Shown: positions 47,628 to 55,723 of the stretch, piece by piece
How the letters are laid out: every line of letters starts with the position of its first letter
Position numbering within the stretch: position 1 is the stretch's first letter
Assembly (NCBI RefSeq): GCF_040276065.1
Contig: NZ_JBELOI010000001.1
Span: forward strand, 62,001-126,000
Source of the DNA: Castellaniella sp040276065
Lineage (GTDB): Bacteria; Pseudomonadota; Gammaproteobacteria; Burkholderiales; Burkholderiaceae_B
Length of the DNA stretch: 64,000 nucleotides
Reading direction: 5' to 3'
Made by a program: the position numbers and the translations under genes
The notes under the pieces: model-generated
Databases searched by the model: none
Told to the model about the DNA's origin: nothing
The model's input: only the letters and a program-made list of their open reading frames with translations

Positions 47628-48941
47628 ATGCACGCACTCGACATCATTCAGGAAGAGCATCGCAACCTGTGGCGGATCGCGACCACGATCGATCTGGTGG
47701 CCGATGAACTCGCCAACGGCGGCACGGTCGATCTGGGGTTTTTCACGGCCCTGTTCGACTATATCCACGAGTTCATGGACGGCTGTCACCACGCCAAAGA
47801 GGACGAATACCTGTTTCTGGCCATGCGGCGGCGCAGCGTCGAGGCGGCAGTCATTCTCGATCGCCTGCAGGCCGAGCACCGTAACGGCCCCGCCAACCTG
47901 CGCGCCTTGCGCGCGCATCTGGCCGGCGGTGCACAGGCGCTGGTGCGTCACGAGGCCTTCATCACCGGCCTGCGCGGCTACGCACGCGACCTCAAAGCAC
48001 ACATCCGCTCCGAGGAAAAGGATGCCTTTCCGCTGGCGCGCGAGTTGCTGCGGCCCGAGGACTGGATCGGCATCGACGCCGCATTCGGCGATAACACCGA
48101 CCCGCTGTTCGGCGAGCAGGCGCGCGCCGAGTATCGCGAGCTCTATCACCGCATTGCAACTCTCGCCCCCGAGTCCATTGGTCTGGGCGGCAGCACTGCG
48201 GGCGGCTTGCGGCACCTGTCGGCGGAGGCCGACAGCGCCTTGCTGCAGGTCTCGGGCCTGGAATCCTGCTACGGGCGCATTCAGGCGCTCAAGGGCATCG
48301 ATCTCGAGGTCCGCAAGGGCGAGCTGGTGGCCTTGATTGGCGCCAACGGCGCGGGCAAGACCACGTTCCTGCGCACACTCTCGGGCGTGCAGCCCATGAG
48401 CGCGGGCAGCATCCGCTTCAATGGCCAGGACATTTCGCGACTGCGCTCGGATCTGCGGGTGCGCCGGGGCATTTGCCACAGCCCCGAGGGGCGCCAGGTC
48501 TTCGGCCCGCTCGCCATCGAGGACAATCTGCGCCTGGGCGCCTATACGCGTCCGCGCGCGCAGGCCGAGCAGGACCTGGAGCGCGTCTACGCCATGTTCC
48601 CCATTCTCAAGGAAAAGCGCCGCCTGCCCGCCGGCACGCTGTCGGGCGGCCAGCAGCAGATGCTGGCCATCAGCCGTGCGCTGATGGGCCGCCCGCGCCT
48701 GCTGCTGCTCGACGAGCCCTCGATGGGCTTGGCGCCCTTGCTGGTCGAGGAGGTCTTCAACGTGATCAAGACCCTCAAGGCCGAGGGCATCACGATCCTG
48801 CTGGTCGAGCAGAACGCCTTCGCCGCCCTGGGAATCGCCGATCGCGCCTATGTGCTCGAGACCGGCCGCATCGTGCTCTCGGGCACGGGCCGCGACATGA
48901 GCCGCAATGAGGAGGTCCGGGCGGCATATCTCGGGATGTGA
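47628..48941 (+). CDS. Hemerythrin (HHE) domain fused to LivF-type ABC transporter ATPase
   Basis: A two-domain protein of 437 residues. Residues 1-~145 form a hemerythrin-like four-helix bundle with the full di-iron ligand pattern: H11, H47, H54xxxE58, H84 and H125xxxE129. A ~60-residue linker follows. Residues ~206-437 are a LivF ATPase: Walker A GANGAGKTT (238-246), signature LSGGQQQMLAISRAL, Walker B LLLLDEPSMGLAP and LVEQNA in the H-loop. LivF proteins normally start at this second domain. Hemerythrins bind oxygen, NO or iron, so the fusion could tie uptake of an aromatic acid to oxygen supply (inference). The frame is continuous and both domains look intact. The neighbouring livG is truncated, so present function of the transporter is doubtful. 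Confidence 0.85.
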   Translation: MHALDIIQEEHRNLWRIATTIDLVADELANGGTVDLGFFTALFDYIHEFMDGCHHAKEDEYLFLAMRRRSVEAAVILDRLQAEHRNGPANLRALRAHLAGGAQALVRHEAFITGLRGYARDLKAHIRSEEKDAFPLARELLRPEDWIGIDAAFGDNTDPLFGEQARAEYRELYHRIATLAPESIGLGGSTAGGLRHLSAEADSALLQVSGLESCYGRIQALKGIDLEVRKGELVALIGANGAGKTTFLRTLSGVQPMSAGSIRFNGQDISRLRSDLRVRRGICHSPEGRQVFGPLAIEDNLRLGAYTRPRAQAEQDLERVYAMFPILKEKRRLPAGTLSGGQQQMLAISRALMGRPRLLLLDEPSMGLAPLLVEEVFNVIKTLKAEGITILLVEQNAFAALGIADRAYVLETGRIVLSGTGRDMSRNEEVRAAYLGM

Positions 48942-49000
48942 GCCATGCGGCGCCGCGCGCCGGACCTGTCCGAAATCATCGTCATCAAGAGGAAATCATC

Positions 49001-49963
49001 ATGAGCAAGCAATTCGCCTCCGTCGCCGATCTGGAGGAAAAAACGACCACGTTTGCCCGGCTGTCCGAGCATTGCTGGGCCTATACCGCCGAAGGCGATC
49101 CGAACACGGGCGTGATCATCGGCGAGGACGCCGTGCTGATCTGCGACGCGCTCGCCACGCCGGTCATGGCGGGCCGCCTGATCGCCGAGATCCGCAAGCT
49201 CACCGACAAGCCCATCAAATACGTGGTGCTGTCGCACTACCATGCCGTGCGCGTGCTGGGCGCCTCGGCCTATCGCGCCGAGGGCATGCAGGAGATCATC
49301 GCCAGCCAGGCCACCTACGAGATGATCGTCGAGCGCGGCGCCCAGGACATGCAGTCCGAGTACGAGCGCTTTCCGCGCCTGTTCCAGGCCTTCGAGTCGA
49401 TCCCGGGCCTGACCTGGCCCACGCTGGTGTTTCCTGACGAAATCACGCTGTGGATGGGCGAAGGCCTCGAGGTCCGGATCATGCATCCCGGCGCCGGCCA
49501 TACGCGCGGCGATACCGTGGTGTGGGTGCCGTCCGAGCGGGTGCTGTTCTCCGGCGATCTGGTCGAGTACGAGGCGGCCTGCTACACCGGCGACGCGCAG
49601 CTCGAGGAGTGGCCCGCGACGCTGGACGCCCTGGCCGTCTTGGGTGCGGAAAAACTCGTCCCGGGGCGAGGCCCCGCGCTCGACACGCCCGAGAAAGTCG
49701 CGGCGGGCCTGGCCTACACCCGCGATTTCGTGACCACGCTCTACGGCTCGGCGCGCGAAGCGGCTGCCCGCAAGCTGAGCCTCAAGGACGCCATGGCGCA
49801 CATCCGCCAGGCGATGGATCCCAAGTTCGCCGATGTGTTCATCTACGAGCATTGCCTGCCCTTCGATGTGGTGCGGGCCATGGACGAGGCCCAGGGCGTG
49901 AAGCACCCCAGAATCTGGACGGCCGAGCGCGACAAGGAAATGTGGCACGGCCTGCAATCCTGA
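49001..49963 (+). CDS. MBL-fold metallo-hydrolase with atypical metal motif
   Basis: Metallo-beta-lactamase-fold protein of 320 residues. The usual HxHxDH motif appears as SHYHAVRVLGAS, keeping two histidines but lacking the Asp-His pair; later ligands are present as HTRGDTVVW and FSGDLVEYEA. Members with YHAVRVLG form a recognisable subfamily, so this is probably not a decayed enzyme. I chose ATG 49001, preceded by AAGAGGA; the frame opens earlier, over the livF end. It lies between the LivF fusion and a flavin monooxygenase, suggesting hydrolysis of an ester, lactone or thioester in the same pathway. Substrate unknown. Confidence 0.82.
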   Translation: MSKQFASVADLEEKTTTFARLSEHCWAYTAEGDPNTGVIIGEDAVLICDALATPVMAGRLIAEIRKLTDKPIKYVVLSHYHAVRVLGASAYRAEGMQEIIASQATYEMIVERGAQDMQSEYERFPRLFQAFESIPGLTWPTLVFPDEITLWMGEGLEVRIMHPGAGHTRGDTVVWVPSERVLFSGDLVEYEAACYTGDAQLEEWPATLDALAVLGAEKLVPGRGPALDTPEKVAAGLAYTRDFVTTLYGSAREAAARKLSLKDAMAHIRQAMDPKFADVFIYEHCLPFDVVRAMDEAQGVKHPRIWTAERDKEMWHGLQS

Positions 49964-50004
49964 TGGCGGCGCCGGCACAAGAAGTCATATCGAGGAGACC
50001 CCCC

Positions 50005-51669
50005 ATGCTCAGTACCTATCAGTACCCGAAATATGAATACTCGATGCCGCCCGAACTGCGGGGCGACGTGACCGTGAGGCATCCCGTGGTCGTGGTGGGT
50101 GCCGGGCCCGTGGGCCTGGCCGCGGCCATCGACATGGCCCAGCAGGGCGTACCGGTGGTCCTGCTCGATGACGACGACACGGTATCGATTGGCTCGCGCG
50201 GGGTCTGCTATGCCAAGCGGGCGCTCGAGATTCTCGATCGCCTGGGCGTGGGCGACGAGTGCGTGGAAAAAGGGGTGAGCTGGAATGTGGGCCGCACATT
50301 CTTTCGCGAGGAGGAGGTCTACAATTTCAACCTTTTGCCGCAGGCCGACCACAAGCGTCCCGGCATGATCAATCTGCAGCAGTATTACCTCGAGGAATAT
50401 CTGGTGCGGCATGCGCAGGCGCTGCCCGGGCTGGATCTGCGCTTTCGCAACAAGGTCATCTCGGTCAGCCAGGAGGCCGATGGCGTGGCCCTGCAGGTCG
50501 AAACCCCGGACGGCATCTATACCCTGGACGCCGACTGGATGGTGGTGGCCGACGGCGCGCGCAGCAGCGTGCGTCGCATGATGGAACTCGAGGTCGATGG
50601 CAAGATCTTCATGGACCGCTTCCTGATCGCCGACGTGGTGATGAAGGCCGATTTCCCGGCCGAGCGCTGGTTCTGGTTCGATCCGCCGTTCCATCCCGGG
50701 CAATCGGTGCTGCTGCACCACCAGGCCGACAACGTCTGGCGCATCGATTTCCAGCTCGGCTGGGATGCCGATCCCGAGGAGGAGAAACGCCCCGAGAACG
50801 TCATTCCCCGCATCCGCGCGATGCTGGGCGACGAACGGGAATTCGAGCTGGAATGGGTGAGCGTCTATACCTTCCAGTGCCGCCGGATGAGCAAGTTCCG
50901 CCACGGCCGCGCACTGTTCGTGGGGGACGCGGCGCACCAGGTCTCGCCGTTTGGCGCCCGCGGGGCCAATTCCGGCATCCAGGACACCGACAACCTCATC
51001 TGGAAGCTCAAGCTCGTGATCGAAGGCAGGGCGCCTGAGACCCTGCTGGACACCTATTCCGAGGAACGCGTGTACGCCGCCGACGAGAACATCCTGAACT
51101 CTACGCGCTCGACCGACTTCATCACGCCCAAGAGCCGCATGTCGCTCGTGTTCCGCAATGCGGTCCTGGTTTTGGCGCGCGACTATCCCTTTGCGCGCGC
51201 CCTGGTCAACTCGGGGCGCTTGTCGGTGCCCAGCTGTCTCGAGGAGTCGCGCCTGAACACCCCGGATACCGCGTCCTTCCTGGGAGACATGGCGCCGGGC
51301 ACGCCGTGCGACGACAGCCCGATGCGCGCCCAGGTGGACAACTTCTGGCTGCTCGGCAGGCTGGGCAACCATTTCCAACTGCTGGTCTATGTCGAGGATC
51401 CCGCCAAGGTGCCGCAAGCCGCGGCGCTGCAGTCACTGGTCGCCGGCGACGTGCCCGTCGAGGTCATCCTGGTGGCCCCGCGCGGCGGGCGCTCGCCCGA
51501 CGGGTTGCGCGTATTCGAGGATTACACGGGACGTTTCGCCGAACGCTACGATGCCCACCCGGGAACGACGTACCTGCTGCGACCCGACCAGCACGTCGCC
51601 GCCCGCTGGCGCAAGGTCGATCCCGCCGCCATCCGCGCCGCCCTGGCGCGCGCCACCTGCAAGTCCTAG
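50005..51669 (+). CDS. FAD-dependent aromatic hydroxylase (MhpA/PheA-like flavin monooxygenase)
   Basis: Class A flavoprotein monooxygenase of 554 residues. The FAD ADP-binding motif is VVVVGAGPVGLAAAIDMAQ (about residues 28-46), the mid motif VVADGARSSVRRMM and the GD motif ALFVGDAAHQVSPFGARGAN. A C-terminal thioredoxin-like domain follows, as in phenol hydroxylases and MhpA. It should hydroxylate a phenolic ring with NAD(P)H and oxygen. AGGAG precedes the ATG by ten bases. It is followed by a DUF2783 gene, a pairing seen for this monooxygenase group. The substrate cannot be named from sequence. Confidence 0.85.
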   Translation: MLSTYQYPKYEYSMPPELRGDVTVRHPVVVVGAGPVGLAAAIDMAQQGVPVVLLDDDDTVSIGSRGVCYAKRALEILDRLGVGDECVEKGVSWNVGRTFFREEEVYNFNLLPQADHKRPGMINLQQYYLEEYLVRHAQALPGLDLRFRNKVISVSQEADGVALQVETPDGIYTLDADWMVVADGARSSVRRMMELEVDGKIFMDRFLIADVVMKADFPAERWFWFDPPFHPGQSVLLHHQADNVWRIDFQLGWDADPEEEKRPENVIPRIRAMLGDEREFELEWVSVYTFQCRRMSKFRHGRALFVGDAAHQVSPFGARGANSGIQDTDNLIWKLKLVIEGRAPETLLDTYSEERVYAADENILNSTRSTDFITPKSRMSLVFRNAVLVLARDYPFARALVNSGRLSVPSCLEESRLNTPDTASFLGDMAPGTPCDDSPMRAQVDNFWLLGRLGNHFQLLVYVEDPAKVPQAAALQSLVAGDVPVEVILVAPRGGRSPDGLRVFEDYTGRFAERYDAHPGTTYLLRPDQHVAARWRKVDPAAIRAALARATCKS

Positions 51670-51677
51670 GAGCCCTC

Positions 51678-51902
51678 ATGTCCATCAATTTGCGGCCCAA
51701 CCTGGGCGAACAAGGCAAACGCTATATCCGCGCCTACACGCCCGGCGATGATTTCTACGAGGAACTGATCGAGCTGCACCGCGATCTCAGCGACGAGCAG
51801 AGCGCGCAGGTCAATGCGCGCCTGATCCTGCTGCTGGCCAACCATATCGGCGACCTGGCCGTCTTGCGCGAGGCCATGGCCATCGCGCGCAAGCACCTCT
51901 GA
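51678..51902 (+). CDS. DUF2783 small protein
   Basis: Acidic protein of 74 residues, beginning MSINLRPNLGEQGKRYI, with DDFYEELIELHRDLSDEQSA in the middle. It resembles the DUF2783 family, often encoded next to flavin monooxygenases. It starts nine bases after the monooxygenase stop and AGGAG precedes it. Predicted helical and soluble; an accessory role to the hydroxylase is inferred from context only. It ends the plus-strand operon, facing the convergent cytochrome gene. Confidence 0.75.
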   Translation: MSINLRPNLGEQGKRYIRAYTPGDDFYEELIELHRDLSDEQSAQVNARLILLLANHIGDLAVLREAMAIARKHL

Positions 51903-51917
51903 CCCCGGCGTTGAAAA

Positions 51918-52472
51918 TCAGGCCGCGGTCTTGCCCGGCAGCATGCGGCGCAGGGTGTTGTCGCGCGCCACGTAGTGGTGGTAGAGCGCGGCCATCGCGT
52001 GCAGGCCGATCAGGCCGTAGCCGGCGAGGGCGATGCTTTCGTGGATGTCCTTCAGGTTGCCGGCCAGGGCCTTGTCGGTGCCGATGAGTGTCGGCAGCGG
52101 CACGCCCCAGGCGCTGATCGACACCCCGTGTCCGTTCATGGTCAGCCATCCGGTGACCGGCAGGACGATCAGCATGGCATACAGGGCGAGGTGCATGGCA
52201 TGGCCCGCCGCTTGCTGCCAGCGCGGCGGCTCCGGCACGATGGCGGGCGCCGCCCCGGCCACCCATCGCAGGGCCAGCCGCAAGGCGGTGAGCCCGAGCA
52301 GGGTCACGCCCACCGAGTAGTGGATGTTCTTCATAAGGTCGCGCTCGGCACTGCCCTTGGGAAATATTCCCTTGAATTCCATCAGGGCGTAGGCGGCCGC
52401 GACCAGCAGGAGGGTGATCCAGTGCAAGGCGATCAGGGGGCGGCTGTAGCGGGGGGCGGTGGATCCAGACAT
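51918..52472 (-). CDS. Cytochrome b561
   Basis: Di-haem membrane protein of 184 residues with four predicted helices. Haem-ligand histidines lie in ALHWITLLLVAAAY, KNIHYSVGVTLLG, HAMHLALYAMLIVLP and GLHAMAALYHHYV. Members move electrons between quinones and periplasmic acceptors. It diverges from the PepSY/two-component operon across a 147-base spacer with paired operator arms, so it is a likely target of that regulator. Confidence 0.9.
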   Translation of the reverse strand: MSGSTAPRYSRPLIALHWITLLLVAAAYALMEFKGIFPKGSAERDLMKNIHYSVGVTLLGLTALRLALRWVAGAAPAIVPEPPRWQQAAGHAMHLALYAMLIVLPVTGWLTMNGHGVSISAWGVPLPTLIGTDKALAGNLKDIHESIALAGYGLIGLHAMAALYHHYVARDNTLRRMLPGKTAA

Positions 52473-52522
52473 GAGGTTTCCTTTGCGTCGGTGGATTATG
52501 ACTCGATTGTGGCGATATCCGC

Positions 52523-52571
52523 ATGAATGTCGGATGAACGGCGATCCGATTTCTGTTCATTGATCATTCAT
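52523..52571. promoter_or_regulatory. Inverted pair of response-regulator-type operator arms
   Basis: ATGAATGTCGGATGAAC (52523-52539) and, on the other strand, ATGAATGATCAATGAAC (52571-52555) agree at 13 of 17 bases and face each other 15 bases apart. Each arm is itself a direct repeat of ATGAA with an 11-base period, the layout bound by OmpR/PhoP-type dimers. It lies in the divergent spacer of the cytochrome b561 gene and the PepSY-regulator-kinase operon. Confidence 0.75.
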
Positions 52572-52619
52572 CCTGGCCGGACTAAGGTGTCGGGACAATG
52601 ACTTTCGCGGAAATCTCGC

Positions 52620-53006
52620 ATGCGCATTTTTGGACGATCGGGTGGGCCGTCCCTGTGGCTGGCGCTGTGCCTCGCCCTTGCGGCGCCCGTCCTCGCCTCG
52701 GCTCACAGCCATGACCAGGATCTTGCCGGGCGGCTGCAGGCCGCCGGCGAGGTCCTGCCCTTGCAGGAGGTCCTCGGACTGGTCGCCCGCGACTATCCGG
52801 GCCAGGTACTGCGGGTGGAATTCGAGGATGACGAGGATTGCGTGCGCGACGCGCGGCCCGCCGCCTGTCCGTCGCGCTGGATCTACGAGCTGAGGATCCT
52901 GCAAAGCGAGGGGCGACTGGTGAAACTCAAGGTCGATGCGCGCGATGGCCGGATCTTGAGCGTCAAGCGCCGCGCGCGCCATTCGGAGCGGGCGGACCAT
53001 TCATGA
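52620..53006 (+). CDS. Exported PepSY-domain protein
   Basis: Small periplasmic protein of 128 residues. The signal peptide ends near LASAHSHD. The rest matches a PepSY domain: LPLQEVLGLVARDYPGQVLR then WIYELRILQSEGRLVKLKVD and ARDGRILSVKRR. Its stop overlaps the start of the response-regulator gene (ATGA at 53003-53006). PepSY proteins next to PhoPQ-like systems are thought to modulate the kinase or metal/acid sensing. One disulfide is possible between the cysteines in DDEDC and RPAAC. Confidence 0.82.
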   Translation: MRIFGRSGGPSLWLALCLALAAPVLASAHSHDQDLAGRLQAAGEVLPLQEVLGLVARDYPGQVLRVEFEDDEDCVRDARPAACPSRWIYELRILQSEGRLVKLKVDARDGRILSVKRRARHSERADHS

Positions 53007-53668
53007 AAATCCTGCTCGTCGAGGACGAACCTCTGTTGCGCGCTCAACTGAGCGCCGCCCTTGAAAAGGCCGCTTATGCGGTCGATCCGGCGGCCGACGG
53101 AATCGACGCCTGTCACCTGGGCATGACCGGGGATTACGATCTGGCCGTTCTGGACCTGGGTCTGCCGGGCCTGGACGGTTTGTCCGTCCTGCGCCGCTGG
53201 CGCAGCGCCGAGCGCGCGATGCCGGTCCTCATCCTGACCGCGCGCGGCGCCTGGCACGAGAAAGTGGCTGGCATCGACGCGGGCGCGGACGATTATCTGG
53301 CCAAGCCCTTCCACATGGAGGAACTGCTGGCCCGTGTCCGCGCGCTGATCCGGCGGGCGGGCGGACACGCCAGCGCCGAGATTCATTGCGGTCCCCTGGT
53401 CCTGGATACCGCCCGGGCGCGTATTCTGCTCGACGGCGATGCGCTCGGGCTCACCAGTCACGAGTACAAGGTCCTGGCCTACCTCATGATGCACCAGGGC
53501 CAGGTGGTGTCGCGGGGCCGGCTCGTCGAGCACATCTACGCCCAGGACTTCGACCGCGATTCGAACACCATCGAGGTCTTCATCGCCCGACTCAGGCGCA
53601 AGATTCCCGAGGGCATGATCCAGACCGTCCGCGGCCTGGGCTATCGGCTGGAGCCCGCCTCCCCATGA
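53003..53668 (+). CDS. OmpR/PhoP-family response regulator
   Basis: Response regulator of 221 residues. The receiver domain has acidic residues in LVEDEP, the phospho-acceptor Asp in LAVLDLGLPGLDG (about D51) and Lys in DYLAKPF. The C-terminal winged helix includes LTSHEYKVLAYLM and SNTIEVFIARLRRKI, typical of OmpR/PhoP. Co-translated with the PepSY gene upstream and the kinase downstream (ATGA at 53665). It should bind the inverted arms at 52523-52571 and control its own operon and cytochrome b561. Confidence 0.93.
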   Translation: MKILLVEDEPLLRAQLSAALEKAAYAVDPAADGIDACHLGMTGDYDLAVLDLGLPGLDGLSVLRRWRSAERAMPVLILTARGAWHEKVAGIDAGADDYLAKPFHMEELLARVRALIRRAGGHASAEIHCGPLVLDTARARILLDGDALGLTSHEYKVLAYLMMHQGQVVSRGRLVEHIYAQDFDRDSNTIEVFIARLRRKIPEGMIQTVRGLGYRLEPASP

Positions 53669-55044
53669 GGCTCGCGGCCGGATATTCCTCTCTGCGCACG
53701 CGCCTGCTGGCAGGCACGCTCGCCTGGGTGCTCGTCTCGGTGCTGGCCGCGGGGTGGGGCATCCAGACGCTGTTTCGCCAGCATATCGAGGCGCAGCTCC
53801 GGTCGGAACTGGTCATCCATCTGGATCAGCTCACAGCCACCATACAGGTCGATCCCCACGGGGGCCTGTCGCTGTCCGCGCCGCCCGCCGATCCGCGGTT
53901 CAGCCAGCCGTTTTCGGGGCTGTATTGGCAGGTGGAGGCACCGTCCGACGCGCCGGGCGCACCGCGCCTGCTGCGATCGAGGTCGCTTTGGGATACCGAA
54001 TTGCCCGGGCCTGCGGCGCCGGCCGGCCCCGTGGAGGGCGACCACGCTTACTCGCTGCGGGGCCCCCAGGGGCAGGCGCTCCTGGTCCTCGCCCGCCAGG
54101 TGGAGCCCGCCGAGGGCCCATGGCCCGTGCTGGCCCTGCGGGTGGCAGCGGACCAGGCCTTGCTCGCCGAGCCGATCGGCCGCTTCAACGCCATGCTGGG
54201 TGCGGCGCTCGGCGTGCTGGCCCTCGGGCTGGTGCTGGCGGTGCTGATGCAGGTCTGGGTCGGTCTGCGCCCCCTGGAACGCCTGCGTTTGGCCCTCGGC
54301 GCGGTGCGCGAGGGGCGGACGCAGCACATCGAGGGTGAATTCCCTTCCGAGATCCAGCCCCTGGTCGAGGATTTCAACCGGGTCCTGCGAAGCAATGCCG
54401 AGGCGGTCGAGCGCGCGCGCACCCAGGCCGGCAACCTCGCGCACGCGCTCAAGACGCCGCTGACGGTGATCGCCAATGCCGCCGATGCCGGCGATCCCCG
54501 TCTGCCCGCGCTAGTGGGCGAGCAGGTGGCCGCGGCCAGACGTCAGGTCGACTATCACCTGGCGCAGGCGCGCGCGGCCGCCGCAATCCGCAGGACCGGC
54601 ATGCGCAGTCCAGTCCTGCCGTTGCTGCACGGGCTGGTCCAGGTCATGCGTCGCGTCCATGCGCAGCGCGGCGTGGTGTTCGAGCTCGAGGCCATTCCCG
54701 AGAGCCTGGCGTTTCGCGGCGAGGCGCAGGATTTTCAGGAGATGCTCGGCAACGTGCTGGACAATGCGGGGAAATGGGCGCGGCGGCGCGTGCGGGTGCG
54801 CGCCTCGCCCCTGGGTCCGGACCGTCTGCGGCTGATGATCGAGGACGACGGGCCGGGCCTCGCGCCCGGCCAGGCCGAGGTGGTGTTCCAGCGCGGCCGA
54901 CGGGCCGACGAGCATGCGCCCGGAACGGGGTTGGGTCTGTCGATCGTCAGGGATCTGGCGGGCCTGTACGGCGGCGAAGCCCGGTTCGAGGATGGCTCGG
55001 AGCTCGGCGGCGCGTGCCTGGTGCTGATTCTGCCGCGCGCCTAG
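53665..55044 (+). CDS. PhoQ-like sensor histidine kinase
   Basis: Membrane kinase of 459 residues. TM1 is at about 14-34, followed by a ~135-residue periplasmic sensor and TM2 near LGVLALGLVLAVLMQVWVGL. HAMP follows, then the H-box NLAHALKTPLTVIAN, N-box NVLDNAGKWARRRV, G1 EDDGPGL and G2 GTGLGLSIV. HALKTPL and the DNAxKW form are PhoQ-type. The stimulus is unknown. The stop TAG overlaps the CTAG of repeat copy 3. Confidence 0.92.
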   Translation: MRLAAGYSSLRTRLLAGTLAWVLVSVLAAGWGIQTLFRQHIEAQLRSELVIHLDQLTATIQVDPHGGLSLSAPPADPRFSQPFSGLYWQVEAPSDAPGAPRLLRSRSLWDTELPGPAAPAGPVEGDHAYSLRGPQGQALLVLARQVEPAEGPWPVLALRVAADQALLAEPIGRFNAMLGAALGVLALGLVLAVLMQVWVGLRPLERLRLALGAVREGRTQHIEGEFPSEIQPLVEDFNRVLRSNAEAVERARTQAGNLAHALKTPLTVIANAADAGDPRLPALVGEQVAAARRQVDYHLAQARAAAAIRRTGMRSPVLPLLHGLVQVMRRVHAQRGVVFELEAIPESLAFRGEAQDFQEMLGNVLDNAGKWARRRVRVRASPLGPDRLRLMIEDDGPGLAPGQAEVVFQRGRRADEHAPGTGLGLSIVRDLAGLYGGEARFEDGSELGGACLVLILPRA

Positions 55045-55069
55045 TGTCCTGTACGGTTAATGCCCGTAC
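55041..55069 (-). repeat. CTAG-ended short repeat, copy 3
   Basis: On the minus strand it reads GTACGGGCATTA then ACCGTACAGGACACTAG, two bases longer than the other copies. GTACGG and CCGTAC form a perfect 6-bp inverted repeat here. The CTAG end overlaps the kinase stop codon, as copy 2 does for tal. Confidence 0.7.
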
Positions 55070-55093
55070 TCACATTCGGCGTCTGCGCCGCCC

Positions 55094-55504
55094 TCAGTTC
55101 CAGCGGCCGTTGCGCCCTCCCAGGCTGTGGCTGCCGGCGCCCAGCAGGATCACGGCCAGACTGCTGAACAGGAAAAATCCCTGCAGCTCGAGGCCCCAGC
55201 CGCCCGACTGGCCAAGGGTGAACAGTTGGTGCTTGTGGACCAGGCCTATGGCGAACAGCATGTTCACCAGGGCGAGCAGGCCTCCCAGGCGGGTGTACAC
55301 GCCCAGAATCAGCAGCATCGGCGCAAGGATTTCCCCGAGGTAGGCGCCGTAGGCGATGAAGGGGGGCAGGCCGTGCCCGGCGAGCGCGTTGCCGATGCGG
55401 GCGACGCCGCTGTCCAGTTTAGAGATACCGTGCAGCAGGAGCAGGACGCCCAGGTTCAGGCGCAGTATCAGTTTGCCCAGGTCGTCCAGAGCGGTCGAAG
55501 ACAT
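55094..55504 (-). CDS. DoxX-family membrane protein
   Basis: Integral membrane protein of 136 residues with four hydrophobic segments. Family features are LNLGVLLLLHGISKLDSGVA near the N-terminus and GAYLGEILAPMLLILGVYTR. DoxX-like proteins are linked with thiosulfate oxidation or redox homeostasis, with poorly known activity. AAGGAC precedes the ATG. It converges on the PhoQ-like kinase with only the repeat element between. Confidence 0.85.
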   Translation of the reverse strand: MSSTALDDLGKLILRLNLGVLLLLHGISKLDSGVARIGNALAGHGLPPFIAYGAYLGEILAPMLLILGVYTRLGGLLALVNMLFAIGLVHKHQLFTLGQSGGWGLELQGFFLFSSLAVILLGAGSHSLGGRNGRWN

Positions 55505-55538
55505 GTGAGGGTCCTTTTGGGGCCTGTTGATGTGTCAG

Positions 55539-55615
55539 TGGTCGGGGCGACACGATTCGAACGTGCGACCCTCTGCTCCCAAAGCAGATGCGCTACCAGG
55601 CTGCGCTACGCCCCG
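55539..55615 (-). tRNA. tRNA-Pro (anticodon TGG)
   Basis: 77-nt cloverleaf on the minus strand with encoded CCA. The acceptor arm begins CGGGGCG and the 3' end is CGCCCCGACCA. The D arm is GCGCAGCCTGGTAGCGC, the anticodon stem TCTGC/GCAGA encloses loop TTTGGGA, and the T arm contains GTTCGAATC. Confidence 0.95.
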
Positions 55616-55723
55616 ACTTGAGGGGCTGATTCTAGCATGGCCCCACGCCGCCGCATGCGCTGGCCGGGCCCGGCCGCGCGGGGTGGGGCATCCGATGGTG
55701 GATGGGGCGTGCGCATCGGCCCG

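Noticed and set aside
45927..48479. 850-codon open frame on the minus strand covering paaN, livG and the LivF fusion
   Set aside because: It is in a different frame from paaN and antisense to two recognised plus-strand genes; length comes from GC-rich codon periodicity.
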